Of a stretch of 22,611 bases of DNA, positions 14,489 to 20,933 are shown one piece after another. The position numbers and the translations under genes are program-made. The stretch is from CAYWNA01 sp964459305 (GTDB lineage Bacteria > Planctomycetota > Planctomycetia > Pirellulales > Pirellulaceae): positions 1 through 22,611 of the forward strand of contig CAYWNA010000217.1 of the NCBI GenBank assembly GCA_964459305.1, in the 5' to 3' direction. The first letter of the stretch is position 1, and each line of letters starts with the position of its first letter. The notes under the pieces were generated by a model. The model made no database searches and was not told the origin of the DNA. It worked only from the letters and a program-made list of their open reading frames with translations.

Positions 14489-17400
14489 TCACTCGCCTTG
14501 ATCGCTCCCGTCTCCCTCCCAGACAACCTTGCAGTTTGGCAACGCCGCCTTGATGACTGTGATGCCATAGGCGGTGATCTTCGTTCCTGTGAGATCCATC
14601 TCTTCCAGAGCTTTCAGCGATTTCAGGTCATCGACGGCGTCATTCGTCAGGTTCGTGTTTCGCAGCGAAAGCCTCTGCAATCCCCTGTAGCTCTTGAATC
14701 TCTCGGCACAGGCGTCGTTCAGGTACTGGTTGTCGTCGAAGTTGATGGAAATGATGCGATGCAGGTTGTCGGGGGCCGCCTCCACGTTGCTGATCTCGAT
14801 TGGCTCTCCGCCTTCAACCGCGCCCTCCAAGCTGCCATCCAGCCACAGCACCCAAAACGCACGCCACAACACCGGGTTCGGAAAACCGGAACCCACAGGT
14901 AGCATGCCGATTTTGCAGTGGGGGCGTACTTTCTGAAGCCTCGCCAAACCCTCGTGGTCTGGCGCCAGTTTTGTTACGTCACCGAGGGTGATCCATTCAA
15001 TCGCCGGTAGCTTGCCGAGCAGGCGTTCAACGCCTGCCGTCGAGACGTTAGTTCTGGCAACCCACAGATGTGCCAGCTTTTCCAGCCCTTCGAGATGCTG
15101 AAGCCCGGCGTCGGTCACCCGAGTTTCTGTCAGCTCTAGCAGATACAAGTTGGGCCAGTTGCTCGCATACTGCAAAGCCCTATCTGTGATTTCCGGGCAG
15201 GCGCCGAGGGTGAGGTGGGTTAGCGGAAGGTGCACAAGATGCTCGATCCCGTCATCCGTAATCTTCGTGCCGCCGAGGGACAGGTGGACGAGATTAGGCA
15301 GTGTGCCAACATGTTTTAGTCCGGCATCCGTAATCTCCAGCCCAGTAAGATCCAGTTGCCCGAGATTGGGCATTTCGCTGAGATGTTTCAATCCGGCATC
15401 CGTAATACTCGTTCCGTCAATCCACAATCGTCCGGTACCGGGTGGGCTACTCCAATGCGATGCAATCGTTTCCAGCACTCGATCGGAGACGCTTTGGTCA
15501 GGGGGAAGCCAGAGAGCGTCAAGGCCTTTGAGATGCTGCAGTTTGGTGAACTGGTCAATGTAGTCTTCCTCCTGAATCCCCCTGGTTAGCCTCAGAATAA
15601 TGCCAACCACGCTGAAGGCTTCCTTTGGCAAGTCATCCACTTTGGACGTGCTCACTCCCTGGCCCGGACCAGTAGAGACACTCACACGGCCACCCACACT
15701 TAACGCCCATTCCGCCACTTCGCGATCCATGTCGCCATCCACCGGCGTGGGCATCTGCTTTTTATCGGGCTTCACTGGATCGGGCTTCACTGGCTCGAAC
15801 GTCACCTCGATCGGTCCCTTTTGGGTCTTCAGACTGAATTCGGTAACCTCGGCCTCGAAACCGTCCTTGGAGACACTTAGCGTCTTCGCCCCCGGCTTCA
15901 CTGTCACCTCGATCGTCTTCCGATCTTTGGAATAGGTTAGGCGGATGGCCCGCTCGTTGTCCACGAACACGTCGACGTCGGGCACGTTCGTCTCGATTCG
16001 GATGATGCCCTCGGCTAGCTCGACCTTGAAGATGATTCCGGCATGGTAGAGCCAGCCGACGAACGCCAGAGCGAGTACCGCGACGACGCCACCGGCGAGT
16101 ATGCGCCAATCGACTCTTGTCTTGGAGCGGGTCGCGAAAGTCCCTTCTCCATTTGGGAGAAGGTTAGAAGCGGTTTCAAACCCGGGAGGGCGAGGCTCCT
16201 GCCGAGCCGAAACCACGGGAAAACTCGGCTCAGCAGGAGCTTCGCCCTCCCGGATACCCGTTTCGAAATGCCCTCTAGGATGAGGGCTGGAATCAGCGGG
16301 GGAACCCTCTCCCCGGCCCTCTCCCACGGGGAGAGGGAGCAGGTCATCAGCATTTCCGGCTGCGTCCTGGAGATCGATCGTCTGATCGAACGATGCGGAG
16401 GCTGTTTCCTTGGACTGGACTTCCAGAGCAGTCTCTTGCGGCGGGGCAGCATCCATGGCCGATTCCTCGTCCTCCGATCCATCGGCCACGTCTTCCAGAT
16501 CCGCCAACAAGGCCGCTGCCGTCTGGTAGCGGTCGTCCGGCTCTTTGGCCAGCATCTTCTCGAACACGGCCGACAACTCGGCAGGCACACCCTCGCGTTG
16601 TTCGTCGAGCACCGGAATATCGGCTTCCTTGTGAGCCATCATCTTGGCCATCAACGAGGTGCCACGGTACACGGGCTGGCCGGTCAACAGGTAGTGCAGA
16701 GTGCATCCGAGGCTGTAGATGTCGGCTCGGGCGTCGGCAGTTTTGGTGTCGAGTGCCTGTTCAGGGGCCATGTAATCGACGGTGCCAAATACGGACCCAT
16801 CTTGTGTGATTTCTGCCTGAGTGACGGCATGGCCGTTTCCGTTGGTGGACTGCTCGACTCGGGCGAGTCCCATATCGAGGATCTTTACCACGCCTTCGCC
16901 GTCCACAAGTAGGTTGGCCGGTTTGATGTCTCGATGAACCACACCTTTGCTGTGAGCGAATGCCAGTCCGGTGGCGGCTTGCCGGATGTAGTCAACGGAC
17001 TTGGCCACGGACAAGGGGCCATTCGTCTTGACGATGGACGACAGATCACTGCCGTCCACGCATTCCATGACCAGGTAATGGACGCCGTTGTCTTCCCGGG
17101 CGTCGTAAGCCGTCACGATGTTCGGATGAATCAATCGAGCCGCCGCTTCCACCTCTCGCTCGAAACGTTCCACCGCATTTGGCGATGCCACGGTTTCCGG
17201 CGGCAGGATCTTCAGCGCGACCACTCGCTTCATGCGCCGATGTCTCGCCTTGAACACCTGCCCCATGCCACCGGCGCCAATTCGGTCGAGGATCACGTAG
17301 TCGCCATAGACCAAGCCCTCGCCCTTGCCGTCGCAGAGGGCCTCGGCCTGGAACCGCGTGAGCCGTCGTTGACGAACCAATTGCCGGGCCAGGCCCGTGG

Positions 17401-17758
17401 CGTCAACCGGCGACGTCAGGCCCGACTGGAAGGAAGACAGTTGCTCGGCGGTCATCAGGCCGGCCGACGTCACACACGATTCAAAGTCGTCCAGAGACAA
17501 AGCGGTCGTCACGTCTGCCGCATCATCCTGTTCGGTAGATTGAATGGCGAAGTCGGGCAGGGAGAGATAGTCGTCTTCATCATCTTGATCATTGGGCATC
17601 ATGGCGGTGATCTTTTTCACGCTGACGATGCGTTCTGCCACCATCGGAGCCAATTCAGGATGGTCGCCACAGATAATCTCGGCCGATACATCCTCGCCGT
17701 CCTGCTGGCGACGATCCCATTCCGCCACGAGGTCGTAGACAAGATCTTCGGTAGACAT
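14489..17758 (-). CDS. Membrane Ser/Thr protein kinase with PEGA-like and leucine-rich-repeat domains
   Basis: 1089 residues from the ATG at 17758 (MSTEDLVYDLVAEWDRR); the frame extends to 18304, but the upstream part is translated repeat and antisense sigma-factor DNA. The kinase domain spans about 151-430: glycine loop IGAGGMG, Lys183 in VALKIL, HRDIKPANLL (His275, Asp277), DMG in place of DFG, and GTVDYMAPEQ. The linker at about 470-540 consists largely of translated palindromic repeats (LPLPVGEGRGEG, REGEAPAEP, ARQEPRPPG, LLPNGEG). A membrane helix lies at about 551-575, then a PEGA-like beta domain (VDVFVDNERAIRL, TLSVSKDGFEAEV) and roughly 390 residues with leucine-rich repeats (LDLTGLEITDAGLKHV type). 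Probably a receptor kinase with cytoplasmic catalysis and external repeats. The ECF sigma gene directly upstream on the same strand suggests a signalling pair. A degraded C-terminal copy lies at 19262. Confidence 0.9.
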   Translation of the reverse strand: MSTEDLVYDLVAEWDRRQQDGEDVSAEIICGDHPELAPMVAERIVSVKKITAMMPNDQDDEDDYLSLPDFAIQSTEQDDAADVTTALSLDDFESCVTSAGLMTAEQLSSFQSGLTSPVDATGLARQLVRQRRLTRFQAEALCDGKGEGLVYGDYVILDRIGAGGMGQVFKARHRRMKRVVALKILPPETVASPNAVERFEREVEAAARLIHPNIVTAYDAREDNGVHYLVMECVDGSDLSSIVKTNGPLSVAKSVDYIRQAATGLAFAHSKGVVHRDIKPANLLVDGEGVVKILDMGLARVEQSTNGNGHAVTQAEITQDGSVFGTVDYMAPEQALDTKTADARADIYSLGCTLHYLLTGQPVYRGTSLMAKMMAHKEADIPVLDEQREGVPAELSAVFEKMLAKEPDDRYQTAAALLADLEDVADGSEDEESAMDAAPPQETALEVQSKETASASFDQTIDLQDAAGNADDLLPLPVGEGRGEGSPADSSPHPRGHFETGIREGEAPAEPSFPVVSARQEPRPPGFETASNLLPNGEGTFATRSKTRVDWRILAGGVVAVLALAFVGWLYHAGIIFKVELAEGIIRIETNVPDVDVFVDNERAIRLTYSKDRKTIEVTVKPGAKTLSVSKDGFEAEVTEFSLKTQKGPIEVTFEPVKPDPVKPDKKQMPTPVDGDMDREVAEWALSVGGRVSVSTGPGQGVSTSKVDDLPKEAFSVVGIILRLTRGIQEEDYIDQFTKLQHLKGLDALWLPPDQSVSDRVLETIASHWSSPPGTGRLWIDGTSITDAGLKHLSEMPNLGQLDLTGLEITDAGLKHVGTLPNLVHLSLGGTKITDDGIEHLVHLPLTHLTLGACPEITDRALQYASNWPNLYLLELTETRVTDAGLQHLEGLEKLAHLWVARTNVSTAGVERLLGKLPAIEWITLGDVTKLAPDHEGLARLQKVRPHCKIGMLPVGSGFPNPVLWRAFWVLWLDGSLEGAVEGGEPIEISNVEAAPDNLHRIISINFDDNQYLNDACAERFKSYRGLQRLSLRNTNLTNDAVDDLKSLKALEEMDLTGTKITAYGITVIKAALPNCKVVWEGDGSDQGE
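16143..16163. repeat. Hairpin CCTTCTCC-atttg-GGAGAAGG inside the kinase gene
   Basis: A perfect 8-bp stem with a 5-nt loop. It is translated in frame on the minus strand as LLPNGEG at about residues 533-539, just before the membrane helix. Similar short palindromes can be multi-copy in such genomes; only this copy is seen here. Confidence 0.7.
16184..16251. repeat. Inverted REP pair inside the kinase coding sequence
   Basis: Units at 16184-16209 (GGGAGGGCGAGGCTCCTGCC, then GAGCCG) and 16226-16251 (CGGCTCAGCAGGAGCTTCGC, then CCTCCC) are inverse complements of one another apart from about two positions. The minus-strand frame stays open across both and gives REGEAPAEP...ARQEPRPPG (about residues 503-526). 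It is the same family as the pairs at 14352 and 17909. Confidence 0.9.
16317..16337. repeat. Hairpin CCCTCTCCC-acg-GGGAGAGGG inside the kinase gene
   Basis: A perfect 9-bp stem with a 3-nt loop, preceded by a partial second CCCTCTCC (16305-16312). It is translated in frame as LPLPVGEGRGEG (about residues 472-483), marking the kinase-domain side of the repeat-derived linker. Confidence 0.8.
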
Positions 17759-17873
17759 GATTCGATTCCCAAGCGGAGATTGATATTGTTTGCACTGTTC
17801 GAAGCGCGTCGTGTGTCGCCCTTCTCCCAGATTCCGTGCAGGCAACCGCGCATTTGTCTCTAAGCACTGTTTC

Positions 17874-18004
17874 GAACGTGTTTTGAAATCCCTTGATGTG
17901 TTAGATTCGGGAGGGCGAAGCTCCCGCTGAGCCGCCTCTTTGCGGTGGATTGACGGCTCGGCGAGAGCCTCGCCCTCCCACAACGCCAATTTCAAAACAC
18001 GTTC
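17874..18004. repeat. Composite hairpin: REP pair nested in a 16-bp perfect inverted repeat, between sigma and kinase genes
   Basis: Outer arms GAACGTGTTTTGAAAT (17874-17889) and ATTTCAAAACACGTTC (17989-18004) are perfectly complementary. Nested inside is an inverted REP pair at 17909-17934 (GGGAGGGCGAAGCTCCCGCT, then GAGCCG) and 17954-17979 (CGGCTCGGCGAGAGCCTCGC, then CCTCCC). A TCTAAG beyond the left arm is also mirrored on the right. The structure ends 1 bp beyond the sigma-factor stop codon and lies 115 bp before the kinase start, so a joint transcript would contain it. Confidence 0.9.
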
Positions 18005-18005
18005 C

Positions 18006-18620
18006 TTAGACGCCAAGTGGAGACTGGCCACCCATGGACTGTTCCAGCTGGTGACACGCCGAATACCATCTTCGCTGCACGGTGGAGAGGGAAATTCCCA
18101 GTAGTTCCGCGGCCTGTCTCTGGTCCAAGCCGCCGTACCAGACGACGTGGAACACCTCTCGCTGGTCGACAGGCAGATCTTCGACGGACTGGTGGAAGGC
18201 CGCCCACGACGCCATCGCCTCCTGTGTTTCTGCGGAATCGGGCTGGTCTTGGATAGGATCACCATTTGCCGCTCCCATTTGCTGAGTCTCGTGTTTGGCA
18301 GCATGACCGTGCGGACCGAAATGGTGCCTGCAAAGGTCGATCAGGGATCTGCGAATCTGTGTTGCCGCCAAACCGAAAAATGCCCTCACGGATTCAGGTT
18401 TTACTTCGGCCAACGATCGATGCAGACGGATCGCCGCATTCTGAAAGATGTCATCCGTCTGTTCCCACCTTCGCAGGTTGGGGTAACTGCGGAGCATCTT
18501 CCGGGTCAGGCGAAGCAGGCGTTCGGACGCCAGGGCGATCAAATCGTCGTAGGCGTCCTGTTTCCCTCCGGCTGCAAGATCAAGTAATGCCTGGATCTGC
18601 GTGGTGCTGCCTTCGGTCAT
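18006..18620 (-). CDS. ECF-type RNA polymerase sigma factor (planctomycete type)
   Basis: 204 residues. Region 2 is at about 10-100 (RLLRLTRKMLRSYPNLRRWE, QTDDIFQNAAIRLHRSL, AATQIRRSLIDLCRHH), and a region-4 helix-turn-helix at about 140-195 (LPVDQREVFHVVWYGGLDQR, QAAELLGISLSTVQRRW). Region 3 is absent, as in ECF sigma factors, which redirect RNA polymerase to dedicated promoters. Planctomycete ECF factors are commonly encoded next to Ser/Thr kinases, and this one precedes the kinase at 17758 on the same strand with 247 bp between them, largely a hairpin. Kinase and sigma factor probably form one regulatory unit, by inference. The start is the ATG at 18620; no strong Shine-Dalgarno is seen. 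Confidence 0.88.
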   Translation of the reverse strand: MTEGSTTQIQALLDLAAGGKQDAYDDLIALASERLLRLTRKMLRSYPNLRRWEQTDDIFQNAAIRLHRSLAEVKPESVRAFFGLAATQIRRSLIDLCRHHFGPHGHAAKHETQQMGAANGDPIQDQPDSAETQEAMASWAAFHQSVEDLPVDQREVFHVVWYGGLDQRQAAELLGISLSTVQRRWYSACHQLEQSMGGQSPLGV

Positions 18621-18795
18621 GGGTGCGGCCAGCTATGTGACGGAAAACGTAAACGTGCCACAGGTTGGCCTAGTTTAACACCGACTGGGGGCAAGCTGCA
18701 AATCCCCGGCTATTAAGGAAAGCGAGAGCCGAAGCCGGCAGACCTCAGAAAAAGGGAGAAAAGTCTTTGTTGGACAGCCCCTCTGGCGTCATAAG

Positions 18796-18858
18796 GTAAC
18801 CCGAAGCGTAAGCGAGGGAATTCGTAGCGGCAAATCCCTCGCTTACGCGTCGGGTTAC
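18796..18858. repeat. Inverted repeat (GTAACCCGAMGCGTAAGCGA family)
   Basis: Arms at 18796-18819 and 18835-18858 are complementary at 23 of 24 positions around a 15-nt loop. The left arm begins GTAACCCGAAGCGTAAGCGA. No adjacent U-run. It lies in the intergenic region upstream of the sigma-factor gene. Confidence 0.88.
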
Positions 18859-18959
18859 GGTCAATCTCCCCCCGCGGCAGTATGGCATTATTAGTTCCCA
18901 TCCAGTACGTCGTTTAACGGCCAGCCGACTGCTTCCTCTTTCTCTCCCTCTCTGCGTCC

Positions 18960-19016
18960 GTCCCCTACTCTGCGGTTTCCGAGAGGCCCAGTCGTCGTCA
19001 ACCGCAGAGTAGGGAC
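18960..19016. repeat. Inverted repeat (GTCCCTACTCTGCGGTT family)
   Basis: The left arm GTCCCCTACTCTGCGGTT (18960-18977) pairs with AACCGCAGAGTAGGGAC (19000-19016) over 17 bp with one extra C on the left. The loop is 22 nt. It is unrelated in sequence to the repeats on either side. Confidence 0.85.
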
Positions 19017-19132
19017 GATCGCAGAGACAGTACCTCACGACATTCAGTTTCGTCGGTACGATGGGCGTCCGAGCCCGTCGGAAAATGGTCGGCCCAAGAG
19101 ACGCGAGGTACTAGCTCGCCCACTGAGTTCTG

Positions 19133-19251
19133 GTAGGGTGGGTCAAGTCTTCGCGGCCCACCGGAATGGGCTCTCCGTTCTGGATGGCTCTGTCGTGCGA
19201 CCGATGCGCGCGTGATTGTGTGGTGGGCCGCGAAGACTTGGCCCACCCTAC
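19133..19251. repeat. Inverted repeat (GTAGGGTGGGYCAAGTCTTC family)
   Basis: The 30-nt arms at 19133-19162 and 19222-19251 match as inverse complements at 29 of 30 positions. The left arm begins GTAGGGTGGGTCAAGTCTTC and ends GCGGCCCACC. The spacer is 59 bp. The right arm ends 11 bp before the stop of the kinase-tail fragment. Confidence 0.9.
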
Positions 19252-19261
19252 TCGCTTGACC

Positions 19262-19660
19262 TCAATTCTGCGGATCGGCCCCATCCCGCACGACCTTGCA
19301 GTTCGGTAACGCCTTTCTAATCGTCTCGATGCCTTCGGCGGTGATCTTCGTTCCCGATAGATCAATCTCTTCCAAAGCCTTCAGCGATTTCAGGTCATCG
19401 ACGGCGATATCTGTGAGGCCGGTATTTCGCAGGGGAAGTCTCTTCAATCCCCCGATCTCCTTGAATCTTGCCGCGCAGGCATCGTTGAGGTACTGGTTGT
19501 CGTTGAAGTTGATGGAAATGATGCGATGCCGTTCGTCGGGGACCGCCTCGACATTGTTGATCTCGATTGGCTCCCCGTCTTCAACAACGGCCTGCAAGGT
19601 ACCGTTCAGCCAAAGCACCCAAAACGCTCGAATCACACCAAGGTTCGCATGCGAGTCCGC
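19262..19660 (-). pseudogene. Degraded duplicate of the kinase C-terminal region (LRR tail)
   Basis: About 120 residues (RAFWVLWLNGTLQAVVEDGE through ITAEGIETIRKALPNCKVV) align without gaps to the last 120 residues of the kinase at 14489, with about 27 differences in 113 positions by eye (roughly three quarters identical). Similarity begins near NLGVIRAFWV, with no real start codon (the frame opens only at a GTG at 19636) and no kinase, membrane or upstream repeat region. The natural stop codon is kept. It is best read as the surviving 3' end of a second kinase gene, from tandem duplication of the kinase unit followed by deletion. Confidence 0.8.
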
Positions 19661-19978
19661 TGCATGAAGTTCAAACGGAAATCGGAGTTCGGCAACTACC
19701 GACTCAGACAGGGATCGTTTGACAAGAAACTTGGGTTACTCAAGATGCTGAGCTTTACCAATACGACCATGTGTAAGACGTGAAGCTGCCTCCTCTGGGC
19801 AACACTTCCTTGGTACGGGAGGGTCTGCCGAGGCGATGCACCGGGGGTCGCCCGGTGCGGGAAAGCCGCACGCCGGTAAATAAACGGACATTTGATTTCC
19901 GCAGCGGGTTAAGCTATCCTGCTGTCCGTAGAGGAAACAACTGCAGTTGCGCAACAACCATAGGAAAATCTGTTTCGT
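19661..19978 (+). other. Intergenic region upstream of the isomerase-like gene, with two overlapping hairpins
   Basis: There is no recognisable gene; a short plus frame (MKFKRKSEFGNYRLRQGSFD onward, 39 residues) has no known character. Hairpin A is GCACCGGG-ggtcg-CCCGGTGC (19838-19858). Hairpin B is GTGCGG-gaaag-CCGCAC (19855-19871). They share bases 19855-19858, so only one can form at a time. Hairpin B with its CG bulge and outer CCGG pairing resembles group II intron domain V (see findings). No U-run follows either hairpin. Confidence 0.45.
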
Positions 19979-19986
19979 GAGGAAAG
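19979..19986 (+). promoter_or_regulatory. Shine-Dalgarno of the isomerase-like gene
   Basis: GAGGAAAG ends 2 nt before the ATG at 19989 (AGGA to ATG spacing 5 nt). It supports this start over the upstream in-frame start at 19947, and it places the twin-arginine motif near the N-terminus. Confidence 0.6.
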
Positions 19987-19988
19987 TC

Positions 19989-20870
19989 ATGCAAAACCAG
20001 AACACGACATTGTCCAGAAGAACGTTCATCGGCGGCGCCGCGGCTCTGGCCGCATCTTCCATGATGCCCGGCCGTGCCTCAGCCGCCAAACCCAACTCCA
20101 AGTTTTGCGGTGTCCAGATCGGGGTCATCACCTACAGCTACCGCTCCCTGCCGGGTAGCGCCGAGGATCTGCTCAAACATATCACCAAATGCGGCATTAG
20201 CTCCGTCGAGCTAATGGGTGGCCCAGCCGAGCAATTCGCCAAGGCAACCGCAGGTGAGACAGACGGCAAGGCGTCCATGGATGGATTCAAGGCGCTGCGA
20301 AAGATGTACAATGACGCGGGCGTCAACATCCACATCGTCAAGTTCGGCAACATCGGGAATCCGAAGATGCCGGACGAGCAAATCGAATACTACTTCCAGG
20401 TCGCCAAAGCACTCGGCGCACAGGGCATCACGCGCGAGATTTCCGATGCGGCCGCAAAACGACTCGGACCCATCGCCGACAAACACGAGATCATGATCGG
20501 CTTCCACAACCACACGCAACTTACCCCGACACTCTACGACGGTGACATCCTCTCGTACGGCAAATACCTCGGTATCAACCTGGATATAGGCCACTATGTC
20601 GCCGGCACCAACCAGTGCCCCATCGCGCTGATCGAGAAACACTGCGACCGAATCCTCAGCCTCCACCTTAAAGACCGGAAGAAGGACAATGGCCCCAACA
20701 TGCCTTTCGGCGAGGGAGACACACCCGTTGCAGGCGTACTCCAGTACATGAAAAAGAACAAGCTGACCTTCCCCGCCGACATCGAACTGGAATACAAAGT
20801 TCCCCAGGACTCCGACGCCGTGCAGGAAGTAACAAAGTGCGTCCAGTTCTGCAAGCAGGCGCTGGCATAG
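19989..20870 (+). CDS. Tat-exported sugar phosphate isomerase/epimerase-like TIM-barrel protein
   Basis: 293 residues. The N-terminus MQNQNTTLSRRTFIGGAAAL has a twin-arginine SRRTFIGG motif and a hydrophobic stretch ending ASA, so the folded protein is probably exported by the Tat system. From about residue 38 it has the xylose-isomerase-like/AP-endonuclease-2 TIM-barrel pattern: GVQIGVITYSYRSL, SSVELMGGPAEQF, MIGFHNHTQL, NLDIGHYVAGTNQCP, LSLHLKDRKKDNG and ADIELEY. The His, Asp and Glu residues in these motifs are likely divalent-metal ligands. The family includes 3-keto-sugar dehydratases, inosose dehydratase-like enzymes and sugar epimerases; the substrate cannot be told from sequence. It is convergent with the beta-propeller gene 63 bp downstream. 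Confidence 0.88.
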   Translation: MQNQNTTLSRRTFIGGAAALAASSMMPGRASAAKPNSKFCGVQIGVITYSYRSLPGSAEDLLKHITKCGISSVELMGGPAEQFAKATAGETDGKASMDGFKALRKMYNDAGVNIHIVKFGNIGNPKMPDEQIEYYFQVAKALGAQGITREISDAAAKRLGPIADKHEIMIGFHNHTQLTPTLYDGDILSYGKYLGINLDIGHYVAGTNQCPIALIEKHCDRILSLHLKDRKKDNGPNMPFGEGDTPVAGVLQYMKKNKLTFPADIELEYKVPQDSDAVQEVTKCVQFCKQALA

Positions 20871-20933
20871 ACAAGGGTCTCAAGACGGCGATGCCGCCGT
20901 TCGATATCCGCCTCCCAGCGTTGAGGGTTCGCT

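Noticed and set aside
14299..14568. N-terminal extension of the RAYT frame by 90 codons
   Set aside because: It is translated REP pair plus the antisense of the kinase 3' end, with no RAYT similarity.
17759..18304. N-terminal extension of the kinase frame by 182 codons
   Set aside because: It translates the REP hairpin and the antisense of the sigma-factor gene; MSTEDLVYDL at 17758 is the family-like start.
18713..18901. Small minus-strand frame containing NPTRKRGI
   Set aside because: It is a translation of the inverted repeat at 18796-18858, not a gene.
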